Origin: Megalonaias nervosa
Taxonomy: Eukaryota > Mollusca > Bivalvia > Unionida > Unionidae
Length of the DNA: 64,000 bases
Direction of reading: 5' to 3'
Assembly (NCBI GenBank): GCA_016617855.1
Contig: JAECUM010001127.1
Span: 1 to 64,000, forward strand
Shown here: piece by piece, positions 45,601 through 56,139 of the stretch
Layout of the letters: every line of letters starts with the position of its first letter
How positions within the stretch are numbered: position 1 is the first letter of the stretch
Translations under genes and position numbers: made by a program
The notes under the pieces: model-generated
Told to the model about the DNA's origin: nothing
Database searches by the model: none
What the model saw: only the letters and a program-made list of their open reading frames with translations

Positions 45601-46650
45601 AGACCAGGAACGACTAAAGAATACAATTTAGCATGGAAAAAATTGAACTTTTGGTGTAAGATCAGGAAAACTAATCTCTTTTGTGTCTCTGAGTTAACAG
45701 CTATTTCGTACTTAGATTCTTTGGTAACTGAAGGTAAGTCATATAGTGTCATCAATACTCACAAGGCAGTGTTACTTACTACTTTGAGAATGTTCAACAA
45801 TGCGTGGTGCCTCAACCCTTTGTTGATTAATAGATACTTGAAGGGACTGTTTAACAAAAGTCCACCAAAATCAAGATATGTTGACACTTGGGATGTAAGC
45901 CTAGTCGTAAAATACCTGTGTACTCTTTTTCCTTTGGAAACTATATCTTTAAGGTTATTAACAATGAAGCTGGTTGCTCTCATTTCTTTATGCACAAACT
46001 CTAAAATCTTTGAATTTACATAACATGACTTGTATGGCAGATAAAATAGTATTCAGTTTTCCAGTTTGTTGAAAACTTCAAGACAAGGTAAGAATTTCCA
46101 GTTGGAACTACTACATTATAATGATGAGAAGCTCTGTGCTATACATACTTTGTTGCATTATCTAGACAGGACTAAAACTCTTCAGAAATCTACTGATGTT
46201 CTGGTATTTTATTGTTCCTATAGAGCTTTGACATCTAGTACTATTGCAAGATGGTTAAAATTGGTTTTAGAACATTCAGGAATTGATACGTCTAAATTCA
46301 AAGCTCATTCTTACAGAACTGCTGCAGCATCAGATGCTTTCAGACAAGGCTGTTCCTTGCACAATATCTTGAAAACAGCAGACTGGACATCAGTAAAAAC
46401 TTTTCACAAATTTTATCTGAGGGATATTCAGGCTAATAGTAGGGATTTTGCTGAAGCATTGTTTGATTATGATTTACAGGCTAACATGTGTCCCCTTTTT
46501 CCTGTTGATATTTTAGCAGATGTTTTGTTGTCTATCTTTAAAGATGCTGTGTATACATGTGAGGCCAAAGGCTTTACGAAAAATAACGAACCCCTCATCC
46601 AAGCATTTGTGAAGGATGAGGGGCATTATTGGAGTAAAGCCGGAGGCTGA
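45601..46650 (+). pseudogene. Tyrosine recombinase of a DIRS/Ngaro- or Crypton-like element
   Basis: The frame opens right after the 29 bp array: RPGTTKEYNLAWKKLNFWC is the start of a SAM-like core-binding domain. It continues to a stop at 46021. After two frame changes, KTSRQGKNFQLELLHY leads into the catalytic domain with KAHSYRTAAASDAFRQGCSL and ILKTADWTSVKTFHKFYLRD. This contains HxxR (His-Ser-Tyr-Arg), a tryptophan box and the nucleophile Tyr in FYLRD. The ending (VYTCEAKGF...) overlaps inverted repeats. No reverse transcriptase is present upstream; only the recombinase end of the element remains. DIRS-like is favoured by the repeats, but Crypton cannot be excluded. Confidence 0.75.
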
Positions 46651-46660
46651 GCATGTATAC
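46551..46660. repeat. Inner hairpin, 27 bp arms
   Basis: GTATACATGTGAGGCCAAAG at 46551 pairs with the reverse complement of 46634-46660, a 110 bp stem-loop lying within the recombinase 3' end. Confidence 0.8.
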
Positions 46661-46952
46661 ACCCATCCTTCCTTTGTTGCAAGTTGAGGTTTTACTACAA
46701 TGGGGTTTTCCATCTCTATCTTATATAGCCAACTAAACACTTCACTTTAAAATATGAGATACCTCGTGCGGGTGGCTTGTTTATATAGGATACTTCAGGT
46801 GACACATCATATGACTGATAAAAAGTTTCCTTTTCTTTGAAGAGTACCTGTTTTCGCCAATGACAGAGTAACATGTTATGTATATACGCTCAGCCTCTGG
46901 CTTTACTCCAATAATGCCCCTCATCCGTCACAAATGCTTGGATTAGGGGTTC
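46588..46952. repeat. Outer inverted repeat, 73 bp arms
   Basis: 46588-46660 and 46880-46952 are inverted copies with about five differences (GAACCCCTCATCC versus GAACCCCTAATCC on the complementary strand). They share sequence with the inner hairpin, so two alternative folds are possible. Confidence 0.88.
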
Positions 46953-47164
46953 ATTTTCATGCATGTCCATTTAAATCCTAGATTATCTTCAGTGTTAAAG
47001 TTTGTTAGCTGACTGGACCATATGAGTTGGTCCTGTGTGCATTATACATGTTCCATCATGCATCTGCCGGAGTTGCTCTTTACAACTTATTAAAAGCACA
47101 TTGAACTGTTTGCACAGTTTACAGGGAGCAGTCTAGCATTTGTTTAATAGAATTTGACCAAATT

Positions 47165-47560
47165 TGACATCATCTTGGCATAGTTAGTGGCATTCATATT
47201 AGTTCCAATGATACTGATCGGTGATCAAATATGGCCGCCATGATCAAATATGGCCACCATTACTGTAAGTAGAAAAAGAGACTAAATATGATCCAGGCAT
47301 AAAGACCTTTCAGGTTTCTATAAAAGTTGTCTATTCGCTGTAAAATATGGTCACCATTACTGTAAGTAGGAAAATAGACTATAATGATCCAGGCATAAAG
47401 ACCTTTCAGGTTTCTATAAAAGTTGCCCATTTGCTGTCAAATATGACCACCATTACTGAAAATGTCCTGCTTAGAAAGTCACACCCATGTTTAGAAAATA
47501 TACTGATCCACATATGGCCACTGCTACTTAAAACAATAAAAAGTTTATATCAAAATAGTT
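47165..47560. repeat. Dispersed ATGGCCACCAT-type repeat, copy e
   Basis: It has GATCAAATATGGCCGCCATG and CCACCATTACTG. A 112 bp segment around AATGATCCAGGCATAAAGAC is tandemly repeated (47255-47365 and 47367-47470). Confidence 0.6.
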
Positions 47561-47736
47561 TAAACAATTAGAGAAACTCCTAGTAGAGAGGCCAATCAGT
47601 ATTTGACAGATAATGTCAATGTGTCGTCGGATGCAAATGAAGGTAAAACAAACATAAAAATCTTGAAAAAAAATTAATATTTTCATGATATATGCAATCT
47701 ACAGCATTGGAAGAAATTTCTGCAGAAGGCATTTTT

Positions 47737-47757
47737 CTGACACAAATTGTATTAACC
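47737..47757. repeat. Target-site duplication, 5' copy
   Basis: CTGACACAAATTGTATTAAC plus C matches 53509-53529 (CTGACCCAGATTGTTTAATC plus C) at 17 of 21 positions. It flanks the retrotransposon exactly at its tail. Confidence 0.7.
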
Positions 47758-48390
47758 AATATTCTCCTCAAAAATACTTCCACTACGGGTCCGGGGTTGT
47801 AGAATTGGCCCGACATGCCTCGTTACATGTCATATGAGGCGACTAAGTAGAGGCAACCTGTTTGCCGTGAGTTGCGACCCATGTCGGGGGAAGAAGGGAT
47901 CCTGGTAGTTGAACAGAGGCTTTCCGGTGCAATACACTACTTTCGCCTCTACTTCTTCTAGACGGGTGGTCGGGATGGGCCTGGTCTCGACAAATCGACT
48001 GGTCACGCCGAGCCCTAGGAAGTCTGTATTTACTCGCTTACTTTCTTTATCTTTCTCGTTGTATCTCTCTTGAAACCACCGTTTTCCCCTACATTCTATA
48101 CATTTAACTTTCCCTTTCCCAAGTCTTAGAAGACTTCCTAGAAGACAGTGGCTCAACGGGTCAATCAGGATGTAATTTTACCAACTGAGTATATCTTACG
48201 GGATGAATCAGGAGGTGATTTTGCCTACTGGGTATAACATCTGTGTATCCCTGGCACTTGAAAAGTTTCCCCTTGGTGGGCGGGGATCACAGGTGCTGAA
48301 TTATAAAAACAAACCAACATAGAAAATTCCCCAAAAAATCAACTCAGACGCACCAAAACTAGATCTGACTCAGATAACGAACCATGTAAT

Positions 48391-49478
48391 GTGAAGTCAT
48401 TTCCACACTTCATGGTTATACAATCTAAAGACGATTCAAAACCGCTTGCCACAATTTCTCCATTTATTATTGAAAAAACAATTACGGAATTGATCAGTAC
48501 ACCAAAAAGTGTTAAAAAGTTGAAATCAGGCTGCCTTCTTCTTGAATGTGAGCGATGTGGTCAAACAGAAAATATCAGGAAGATGAAAACTTTCTTCGAT
48601 ATTCCAGTGACCTCATTCGCCCACGCAACATTCAGTATGTCCAAAGGCGTGATTCGCTCTTATGACTTGGCTGGAGTCAGCGACACGGATATCATTGAGG
48701 GGATGAAAAATGAAGGTGTCACTGCAGTCCGTAGAATACGCATTAAACGTAACAACAATCTGCAGGACACCTACACCATTGTACTCACCTTCAGCAAACC
48801 AACAGCACCCAGAGTGGTCAACGTTGGCTTTTGCAAGTGAAGGTTGATGTATACATTCCAAATCCACTTCGATGCTATAAGTGTCAGAAATATGGCCATC
48901 ATGAAGACAGATGCTCAAAAAGCCAAATATGTGGCCGATGCGTAGACCATTCTCATCAGGAATCTGAGTGTAGAGCAACTCCGCATTGTATCAGCTATGG
49001 AAAGGAGGACCATGCCAGTTCCAAGGATTGTGATACCTGGAAACAGGAGAAAGAAATACAGAGGGTAAAGTATGCATCTAACATTTCCTATCCAGAGGCC
49101 AGAAAAATTGTACAGGCAAAATCATCCCTTCCTGGCCCATCCTTCTCCACTGTATTGAAAAACAATCCCAAAACAATGAAGGACTCTCAAACACAGACAG
49201 ATCCAACCGATTCACCATCAAGCTCTAACACCCCCATTACCATGCACAGAAAAACTCGACATCTATGCAAACAACAATTAATAATACCCCACCACCGAGA
49301 TCACCAAGGAATAAAAAACAAATCACAAGGAAATAGACAGCAAAAGAGGTCGGACGACCCCATCAAATTCTATAATAGGTTTGGAGGCATTGAGAACATG
49401 GATACAGAAGAAACTGCTCCATGTTCTCAAGATGGCTCCAGACCTACCAAAATAAATCATCCCCGTACTTCCAGATAA
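48391..49478 (+). pseudogene. Retrotransposon ORF1 (gag-like, CCHC)
   Basis: The first 149 codons (MKSFPHFMVIQSKDDSKPL...) resemble the RRM-like part of Jockey-type ORF1, with VTAVRRIRIKRNNNLQDTYT and IVLTFSKPTAPRVV. A frameshift at about 48838 leads into VKVDVYIPNPLRCYKCQKYG and the first CxxCxxxxHxxxxC knuckle (CYKCQKYGHHEDRC), followed by two more Cys/His groups (CGRCVDHSHQESEC, CISYGKEDHASSKDC). In the second group a Cys is replaced by Tyr. The C-terminus is a basic, Ser-rich tail. It would bind element RNA. Confidence 0.8.
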
Positions 49479-49548
49479 ATAACCACACAAATTGTCTCAG
49501 CGAATGGTCTAATCTAACTCTAAAATCTTCATTTTAAACTTACAATGA

Positions 49549-52500
49549 AGAACACATCATACAATGGAACTGTCGAGGACTTAAAGCCAATTACAATGAT
49601 ATTCTTCTCCTTTTAAATGAATATGATCCTGCAGTACTATGCCTTCAGGAAACATTTTTAAAAGATATGGACAACATCACACTTAAAAACTACTCCCTGT
49701 TTAACACCTACTTTCAGAATGTTGACAGGGCCTCAGGAGGAGTTTCTATTGCTGTGAACAATATAGCTCCTCATAGCGTCATCCCTTTAACACAAATTTG
49801 CAAGCCATTGCCGTAAGTGTCACTCTACATCAAGTAATTACCTTTTGTTCTATTTACATACCATCAAACACCAACCTACTACCAAATGAATTAGACACTC
49901 TTGCTCAACAACTTCCCGCTCAACAACTTCCCACACCATTTGTTTTGCTTGGGGATTTTAATGCCCATAACATTTTATGGGGATCAAATCACATAAGTGA
50001 CAGAGGCCACAAAGTAGAAGACTTCATTTCTAGACACGATTTGTGTCTATATAACGCCAAATCTCTGACGTATTTACACCCAGGAACGGGTACATACACG
50101 TATATCAATTTGACAATTTGTTCTCCTTCGCTACTTTTGGATTATAATTGGAAGGTCGCTGATGACCTTCACAGCAGTGATCACTTTCGAATCTCCCTTG
50201 AAAATATTAACTCTTCAATTGATCAGGCAATTCCACAATGGAATTTAAAGAAGGTCGACTGGGCCAAGTTTGAAATACTTTGTACAGCTAGGCTTAGCAG
50301 GGATAGCGTTCTAAACGACAATGACCCTGTTCGACATTTTACTTCAGTTTTAATTGAGATTGTAGAGGAATCCATTCCTAAGTCCTCACCAAACTGTATA
50401 AGAACCAAAAAACTGTGGTTCACCAAAGAATGCAAAGAAGCCATTAGACAGTGCCGAGAAGCACTGAAAAAAATTAATAATCGTCCAACGCCCGAAAAAG
50501 TAACTAAGTACCATATTGTTTGGGCCAAAGCTCGCCGCACAATTACAAAAAGTAAAAGAGCATCATGGAAAAAATATGTTTCAACTTTAAATTCTCGTTC
50601 CTCTATAAAGAAGGCTTGGGACAAGATCCACAAAATAAATGGAAAGGGAAAACATAATTCTTTCTGACATCTGAAACTAAATAACAACAATTTCAATTGC
50701 AAAAATGAAATAGTTAATATACTTGCTGATAGTTTCTCTAAAATTTCCTCATCATCAAATTATTCAGAAGCTTTCCGAGGATTAAAAGCTCAAAAAGAAA
50801 AGACACGGTTGAAACTCACATCGAATAACTCGGAAAGTTATAATCAACCGTTTTCACTGTTGGAGCTTATGGAATCTTTGAAAAAGACCCATGATGCATC
50901 CGCTGGGCCTGACGATATACATTACCAGTTTTTGAAACACCTTCCAGAACCATCATTAACAGTTCTTCTGGAAATCTTCAATGATTTATGGATTACTGTA
51001 ATGTACCAAAAATTTGGAAAGAAGCAACAGTAATACCAATTCCCAAACCAGGCAAAGATAGCGCAGATCCTACCAACTATAGACCCATAGCACTGACGAG
51101 CTGCGTGTGCAAAACAATGGAACAAATGATCAATTCTCGGCTTCTATGGTATTTGGAAATCAACAATTTAATATCTCCTTTCCAAAGTGGCTTTCATTAT
51201 GGTCGCAATACCAACGATCATGTGGTTAGACTGGAGATATTTATTTGCGACGCTTTTATTAAGAAGGAACATTTAGTAGCGGTTTTCTTTGACTTGGAAA
51301 AGGCCTATGATACGACATGGAAGTACGGGGTACTAAATGACCTGCACGATCTGGATCTAAATGGCCGTCTGCCCTCTTTCATATCAAACTTTCTCTCAGA
51401 CAGAGAATTCAAGGTACGAGTGGGCTCCACCCTCTCTGATATGCACGAGCAAGAGATGGGTGTGCCCCAGGGCCGTATTTTATCTGTGATGTTTTTCAAT
51501 ATCAAAATCGATAGCATCACCAAGTGTCTGGCTCCTGGTGTGGATTGCTCCTTATAAGTTGATGACTTTCTGATATGTTATCGATCAAAGCACATGCATA
51601 CAATTGAAACACAACTACAGCAAAATATCAACAAGATTCTAAATTGGGCCAGTACTAATGGTTTCAAATTCTCGAAATCAAAAACAGTATGCATGCATTT
51701 CTGTCAGTTACGAAGACATCATGATGAACCTAAACTCACACAGGACGGAACACCTATTCCAGTTGTTGAGGAAACAAAGATTTTAGGTATTATCTTCGAC
51801 AGAAAACTGACTTTTATTCCACATCTAAAGAACTTGAAAGCTAAATGCTTGAACTCTCTAGATCTACTCACAGTAGTAGTGCACTCTGATTGGGGTGCTG
51901 ATAGAAAAGTCATCCTCAGTTTATATAGAACGTTTATTCGCTCCAAACTAGACTATGGTTGCGTTGTTTATGGTTCAGCTAGAAAGTCCTATTTGAAGAT
52001 GCTTGACCCAATTCATCATCAATGAATAAGACTCGCTCTGGGAGCATTTAAGACATCCTCGCTTGAAAGCCTTCTCGTTGAAGCAAACAAACCACCTTTA
52101 TTATATCGTAGAGAAATGCTTTCCGCACAGTATCCTCTCAAACTAAGATCAAACCTTCTGAACCCTGCTTTTTTGGCTGTTTTTCAACCCAAATACAAAA
52201 CCCTATACGAAAATAAACCAAATGCCACACTTACCTTTGGCATTAGAATATCATCCAGTCTTGACAGTACCAAAATTGATCTTCAAAAATTCAGAAAACG
52301 TCCATCTCCGAAACACCTCCTTGTCAACTTAAACAAGCAAAAGTACCTTTTACGTTACACAATAGAAACAAATCGGAGACAAACCCTTCCTTCTTTCACA
52401 ACTCTTATCATGAACTCCCCACCCAATTTGAAAACTACACAAAAATTAATGCAGATGGATCAAAAGATGAAAGTGGAAAACACATCAAAAGTTCGCTTGC

Positions 52501-53112
52501 CAAATGGTACATCATTTTTTTCAGCTGAAATCAGAGCAATAGACCTTGCTCTGCAATATATCGAAAATAAACGTAATTTAATCAGCATCATCTTCTCCGA
52601 CTCACTATCAGTACAGCAGTCACTACACAATAGAAAACTGGAGAACTCATTATTAACCAATATTCTCCTCAAAAACACTAGCTGAGTACCTCCCACAATA
52701 TAGTATACTGTTGGTTACCCATCCATACTGGCATTAAAGGTAATGAAAAAGCAGACCGCGCTGCTAAAATGGCCCTGACACTAGAACCATCTGTTTTTAA
52801 AATACTGTATACTGATTTTAAACCTAGTATCAAAGAATCTTTACGTCAGAAATGGCAGGCATCATGGAATGATGCAGTAAATAACAAACTTCATGCCATC
52901 AAGCCAACCCTAGGAGAATGGACTCATTCTTACAGAGCCATCTGTGGGGAGGAGGTAGTCATTGCAAGAATTAGAATTGGTCATACTTATATAACCCACT
53001 CCCTCATAATAAAAGGAGAAGATCCACCAGAGTGCATTTCTTGCAATGTACCATTCACTGTTAAGCACTTTATGATGGAGTGTTTCGACCTCCAACCTAC
53101 ACGCGGTCAGTA
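49549..53112 (+). pseudogene. Retrotransposon ORF2 (AP-endonuclease, RT, RNase H)
   Basis: The endonuclease starts HIIQWNCRGLKANYND, with LCLQETFLKD, then PFVLLGDFNAHNILWGS and HSSDHFRISL, all expected active-site blocks. Reverse transcriptase has IPIPKPGKDSADPTNYRPIA, FFDLEKAYDTTW and GVPQGRILS; the catalytic YxDD box is present as VDD at 51558-51566 but its Tyr codon is a TAA stop. RNase H shows an ADGSKDES block in an alternative frame near 52450 and IIFSDSLSVQQSL. A Cys-rich ECISCNVPFTVKHFMMEC segment ends the gene. Shifts or stops lie near 49795, 50667, 51033, 51557, 52023 and 52683. About 1190 codons originally. Confidence 0.85.
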
Positions 53113-53508
53113 GTACAACGTGCATGACATTAGGGAGCTCTTTGATACAGTGAGCATGACTTGTATTATAGAATTCATGAAGGAAGTAAATATTTATTAT
53201 AAGCTATAGCTTTTATGCTATCACCTTGAGCAGTTTTATGTGATTTATATACCGTCCCTTAATTTTAATTACCTTTCATCTGTCTTCATTAACATACACC
53301 AATTACATTCCCCGTTGATAGGGAAGCTTTATTTTTTTATTACCCTTACCATCTTATCGTTTTACTTTCAGCTGTTTGGTTTCATATCTCTGGTCGATAT
53401 GAAACCTTTTACCACTTTTAAATGATCAAAGATATAACCTTTTGTATGGCGCTAAATAGCCTAACAGTGCTAGTGCGCTGTAAAAATACAATCAACCAAC
53501 CAACCAAC

Positions 53509-53529
53509 CTGACCCAGATTGTTTAATCC
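53509..53529. repeat. Target-site duplication, 3' copy
   Basis: Partner of 47737-47757, starting at the first base after the (ACCA)n tail. Confidence 0.7.
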
Positions 53530-53719
53530 AGCTGCGCTTGCATTTATTGTTATGCATTTGTCTGTCAGGTAAATGGTCACATGCTGTTTTACTAGGGCCA
53601 GCTTCTTGTGGATGAAAATGGTCATCATTTCTATCTTTCCTTAACAAAAGCTATGTTCCCAGTTCAGATCTGTGTGAGTTAACAACAAAAGATTGCATGA
53701 TAAACATTTTCATTCTCAG

Positions 53720-53802
53720 GTGATGATTCCCCTGCAGCTGTAAATCAGCCCAAGACACAGAAGAAATGGAAGTTCTGGCAAAGGACAAAGAAGACGAAAG
53801 AG
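53720..53802 (+). CDS. ROCO exon, basic insert, second part
   Basis: Acceptor TTCATTCTCAG, donor AAAGAG|GTACAG, 83 bases, phase 1 to phase 0. It encodes DDSPAAVNQPKTQKKWKFWQ then RTKKTKE. The Lys/Trp-rich stretch (KKWKFWQRTKKTK) could bind acidic lipids or nucleic acid, or be a simple charged linker. It joins directly to INCHEIC of the next exon. Confidence 0.8.
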
Positions 53803-54039
53803 GTACAGTATATGGTATTGGATGTCAAAGTTTCTGACGAGAGAGATAAAGTATAGAGCATGAAAAGATGTCAAGGATTCAGGAGAGGAGAAAAAGATTC
53901 AGATCTGATATTTTTGCCATGGGTTATTAATTGACATGGACTGAAATAGATTCAAAACTTGGTTATTGATCATGGAAATTAATTAAGTCTTGCTACTAAC
54001 AATAATTACTACATTGGAAATCTATTGTGCCATCTTTCT

Positions 54040-54745
54040 GTTTTGGAAAGTTCTTAGAACATGTACATTGATACAGTTCTAGAAGGTTCTTGGAACACAT
54101 AGATTGACCCAGTTCTAGAAAGTTCTTAGAACATATACATTGACCCAGTTCTAGAAAGTTCTTAGAACATGTACATTGACCCAGTTCTAGAAAGTTCTTA
54201 GAACATGTACATTGATACAGTTCTAAAAGGCTCTTAGAACACATAGATTGACCCAGTTCTAGAAGGTTCTTAGAACATGTAGACTGACCCAGTTCTAGAA
54301 AGTTCTTAGAACATGTACATTGACCCAGTTCTAGAAAGTTCTTGGAACATGTACATTGATACAGTTCTAGAAGGTTCTTGGAACATGTTCATTGATACAG
54401 TTCTAGAAAGTTCTTAGAACATGTAGATTGACCCAGTTCTAGAAAGTTCTTAGACCATGTACATTGAACCAGTTCCAGAAAGTTCTTAGAACATGTACAT
54501 TGATACAGTTCTAGAAAGTTCTTAGAACACAAAGATTGACCCAGTTCTAGAAAGTTCTTAGAACATGTGGATTGACCTGGTTCTAGTAAGTTCTCATAAT
54601 CTGTACATTTACCTGAACATATACATTGACCTGGTTCTACAAAGTTCTTAAAACATGTACATTGACCTGGTTCTAGGAAGTTCTTAGAACATATACATTG
54701 ACCATGGTCAGGAAAGTTCTTAGAACATGTACTGACCTGTTCTGA
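54040..54745. repeat. 36 bp minisatellite made of heat-shock-element sequences
   Basis: About 19 units of 36 bp. Most contain TTCTAGAAAGTTCTTAGAAC, which includes TTCnnGAAnnTTC, the three-site HSF consensus. By eye about 14 units keep the perfect trimer; the others carry one changed base. Minus-strand frames reading CSKNFLELGQ are by-products. It lies 240 bp downstream of a ROCO exon. Confidence 0.93.
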
Positions 54746-54779
54746 GTCAGCATCATAGCCATAGCATGTCTCCATTCTT

Positions 54780-56107
54780 TTCCAGATGACATTTTGGCAA
54801 CAAGTGGAAAATTCAAACTTGAGGAAAAAACTATTGTCTAGAAGTAGATTATTACAGCACAGGACATTGTATTGATATTTCTGTTTTAATGTGTGGATTG
54901 ATAATTTTCAGTCTGTTTTCACTTTAATTATTTACTTCTACATGTTTTCATATTATTACTGTTGGTTAATGTAATGTGCATTATTAACAGATATTTAGTC
55001 TCTTGTTTGTTTAGATTGCAATTCATCAGTTCATTATTTAGTATTTGTAATTGTAACTTTAATTTCACTGGTTTTGTTCTTTTTCATACCAACCAATGCA
55101 TATGCTCATTTCACTACTGATTTGCCTTTTGTTCCTTGTGTACAAAGACACATCCAACCCCATACCATTCTGGCATTCATGCTAGGGAGGATTTTGGCCG
55201 GGGCAAATCCCTTTCTGACGTTCTTGCAAACATTGATTTTTTTTGACCAAAGGAATTGCTGCTTTGTGCGAAATGGTGTCTTCAATGGGATATCACTTGG
55301 TTGAATAAAGTGACCTTTTAATCCAATGTAGGCACACCTCTAGCACAAAACCAATGTCTAGAGTTTCCAAGAGACACCTTTAGTACAAATCTTGTGTCCT
55401 TTTTGTTTTTGCCACAGCAGGCAGTATCAGCAAGGTATGTACCATGTTGGGCAATCCACTCTGTATCTCTGTCTTGTCAGTTTGGTCTGGCACAAATCTC
55501 TCTATCCAAGTGGAGACCACTCTCATCCAATTTCCACCTAGACAAGTACACAACATTAATACTTCTGTTACTAAATAGAGGACTGGAGTTCTAAGGTAGC
55601 AGATGTACTCGTAATGCAGTAGGAATGGGTAAGTATTGTTGAAGAAACATTTTACTGCAGCACTGGTTTTGTCTTGGAGTAATCCTTGTTTGCTAATTCA
55701 TTAAATAGTTTCAGGAAATGATCAGGTTTCTGCCAGATAAGCCACCAGACAAAAGCCAGTCTAGAGACGTTGGGTCTTTGCTCATGCTCGTAAATTGATA
55801 TTATTGGACTATAGAGTACTAGCATAAGTAGAGAAACAATATTGATCCAGAAATCTCATAATTATTCTCATAGCACCCAATGGTTTAGCAAGTTTAATTT
55901 GTTTATTGCATATGCATGGACCCTTTGGTCCAGTACTCTCAAATTATATGCTACATGCATTACTTCATTTCAGTGGTAACAAATAGATAGTTTTAATGCT
56001 GAAAATACTATATATCAGAAAGCACTTATACACAACTTGATTGCCATGTGCAAGAAGTTTGGCTGAAATGCTTTCATTGGTTTTGAAAGTTATGCTATAG
56101 AAACAAA
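54780..56107. other. ROCO intron, no gene seen
   Basis: Frames of up to 76 codons, with no domain. The DNA is ordinary AT-rich intron. Confidence 0.45.
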
Positions 56108-56139
56108 ATGTTTTCTGATAGGCGTACTCGTGGCTATAT

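Larger units (their letters stand above)
47758..53508 (+). mobile_element. Nimb/Jockey-group non-LTR retrotransposon, nearly full length, decayed
   Basis: The element has a 5' UTR (47780-48390) starting ACGGGTCCGGGGTTGTAG, ORF1 with CCHC zinc knuckles, and ORF2 with AP-endonuclease, reverse transcriptase and RNase H. Its 3' UTR ends in a GGCGCT...AGTGCGCTGTAAA hairpin and an (ACCA)n-type tail, and target-site duplications flank it. Both ORFs contain stops and shifts, so it is inactive. It sits in sense orientation in the long ROCO intron. The clade call rests on the zinc-knuckle ORF1, RNase H and tail type. Confidence 0.85.
34137..53719. other. 19.6 kb ROCO intron packed with repeats
   Basis: The intron runs from GTAGGT at 34137 to TTCTCAG at 53719. 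The sub-features listed separately are dispersed repeats, seven tandem arrays, a tyrosine-recombinase element and a non-LTR retrotransposon. Plain stretches without anything recognised are 34150-34850, 35660-36700, 37600-37930 and 46960-47160. Confidence 0.7.

Noticed and set aside
53996..54775. Minus-strand Cys-rich repeat proteins (CSKNFLELGQ)
   Set aside because: They are by-products of the 36 bp array, and the units vary without regard to codon position.
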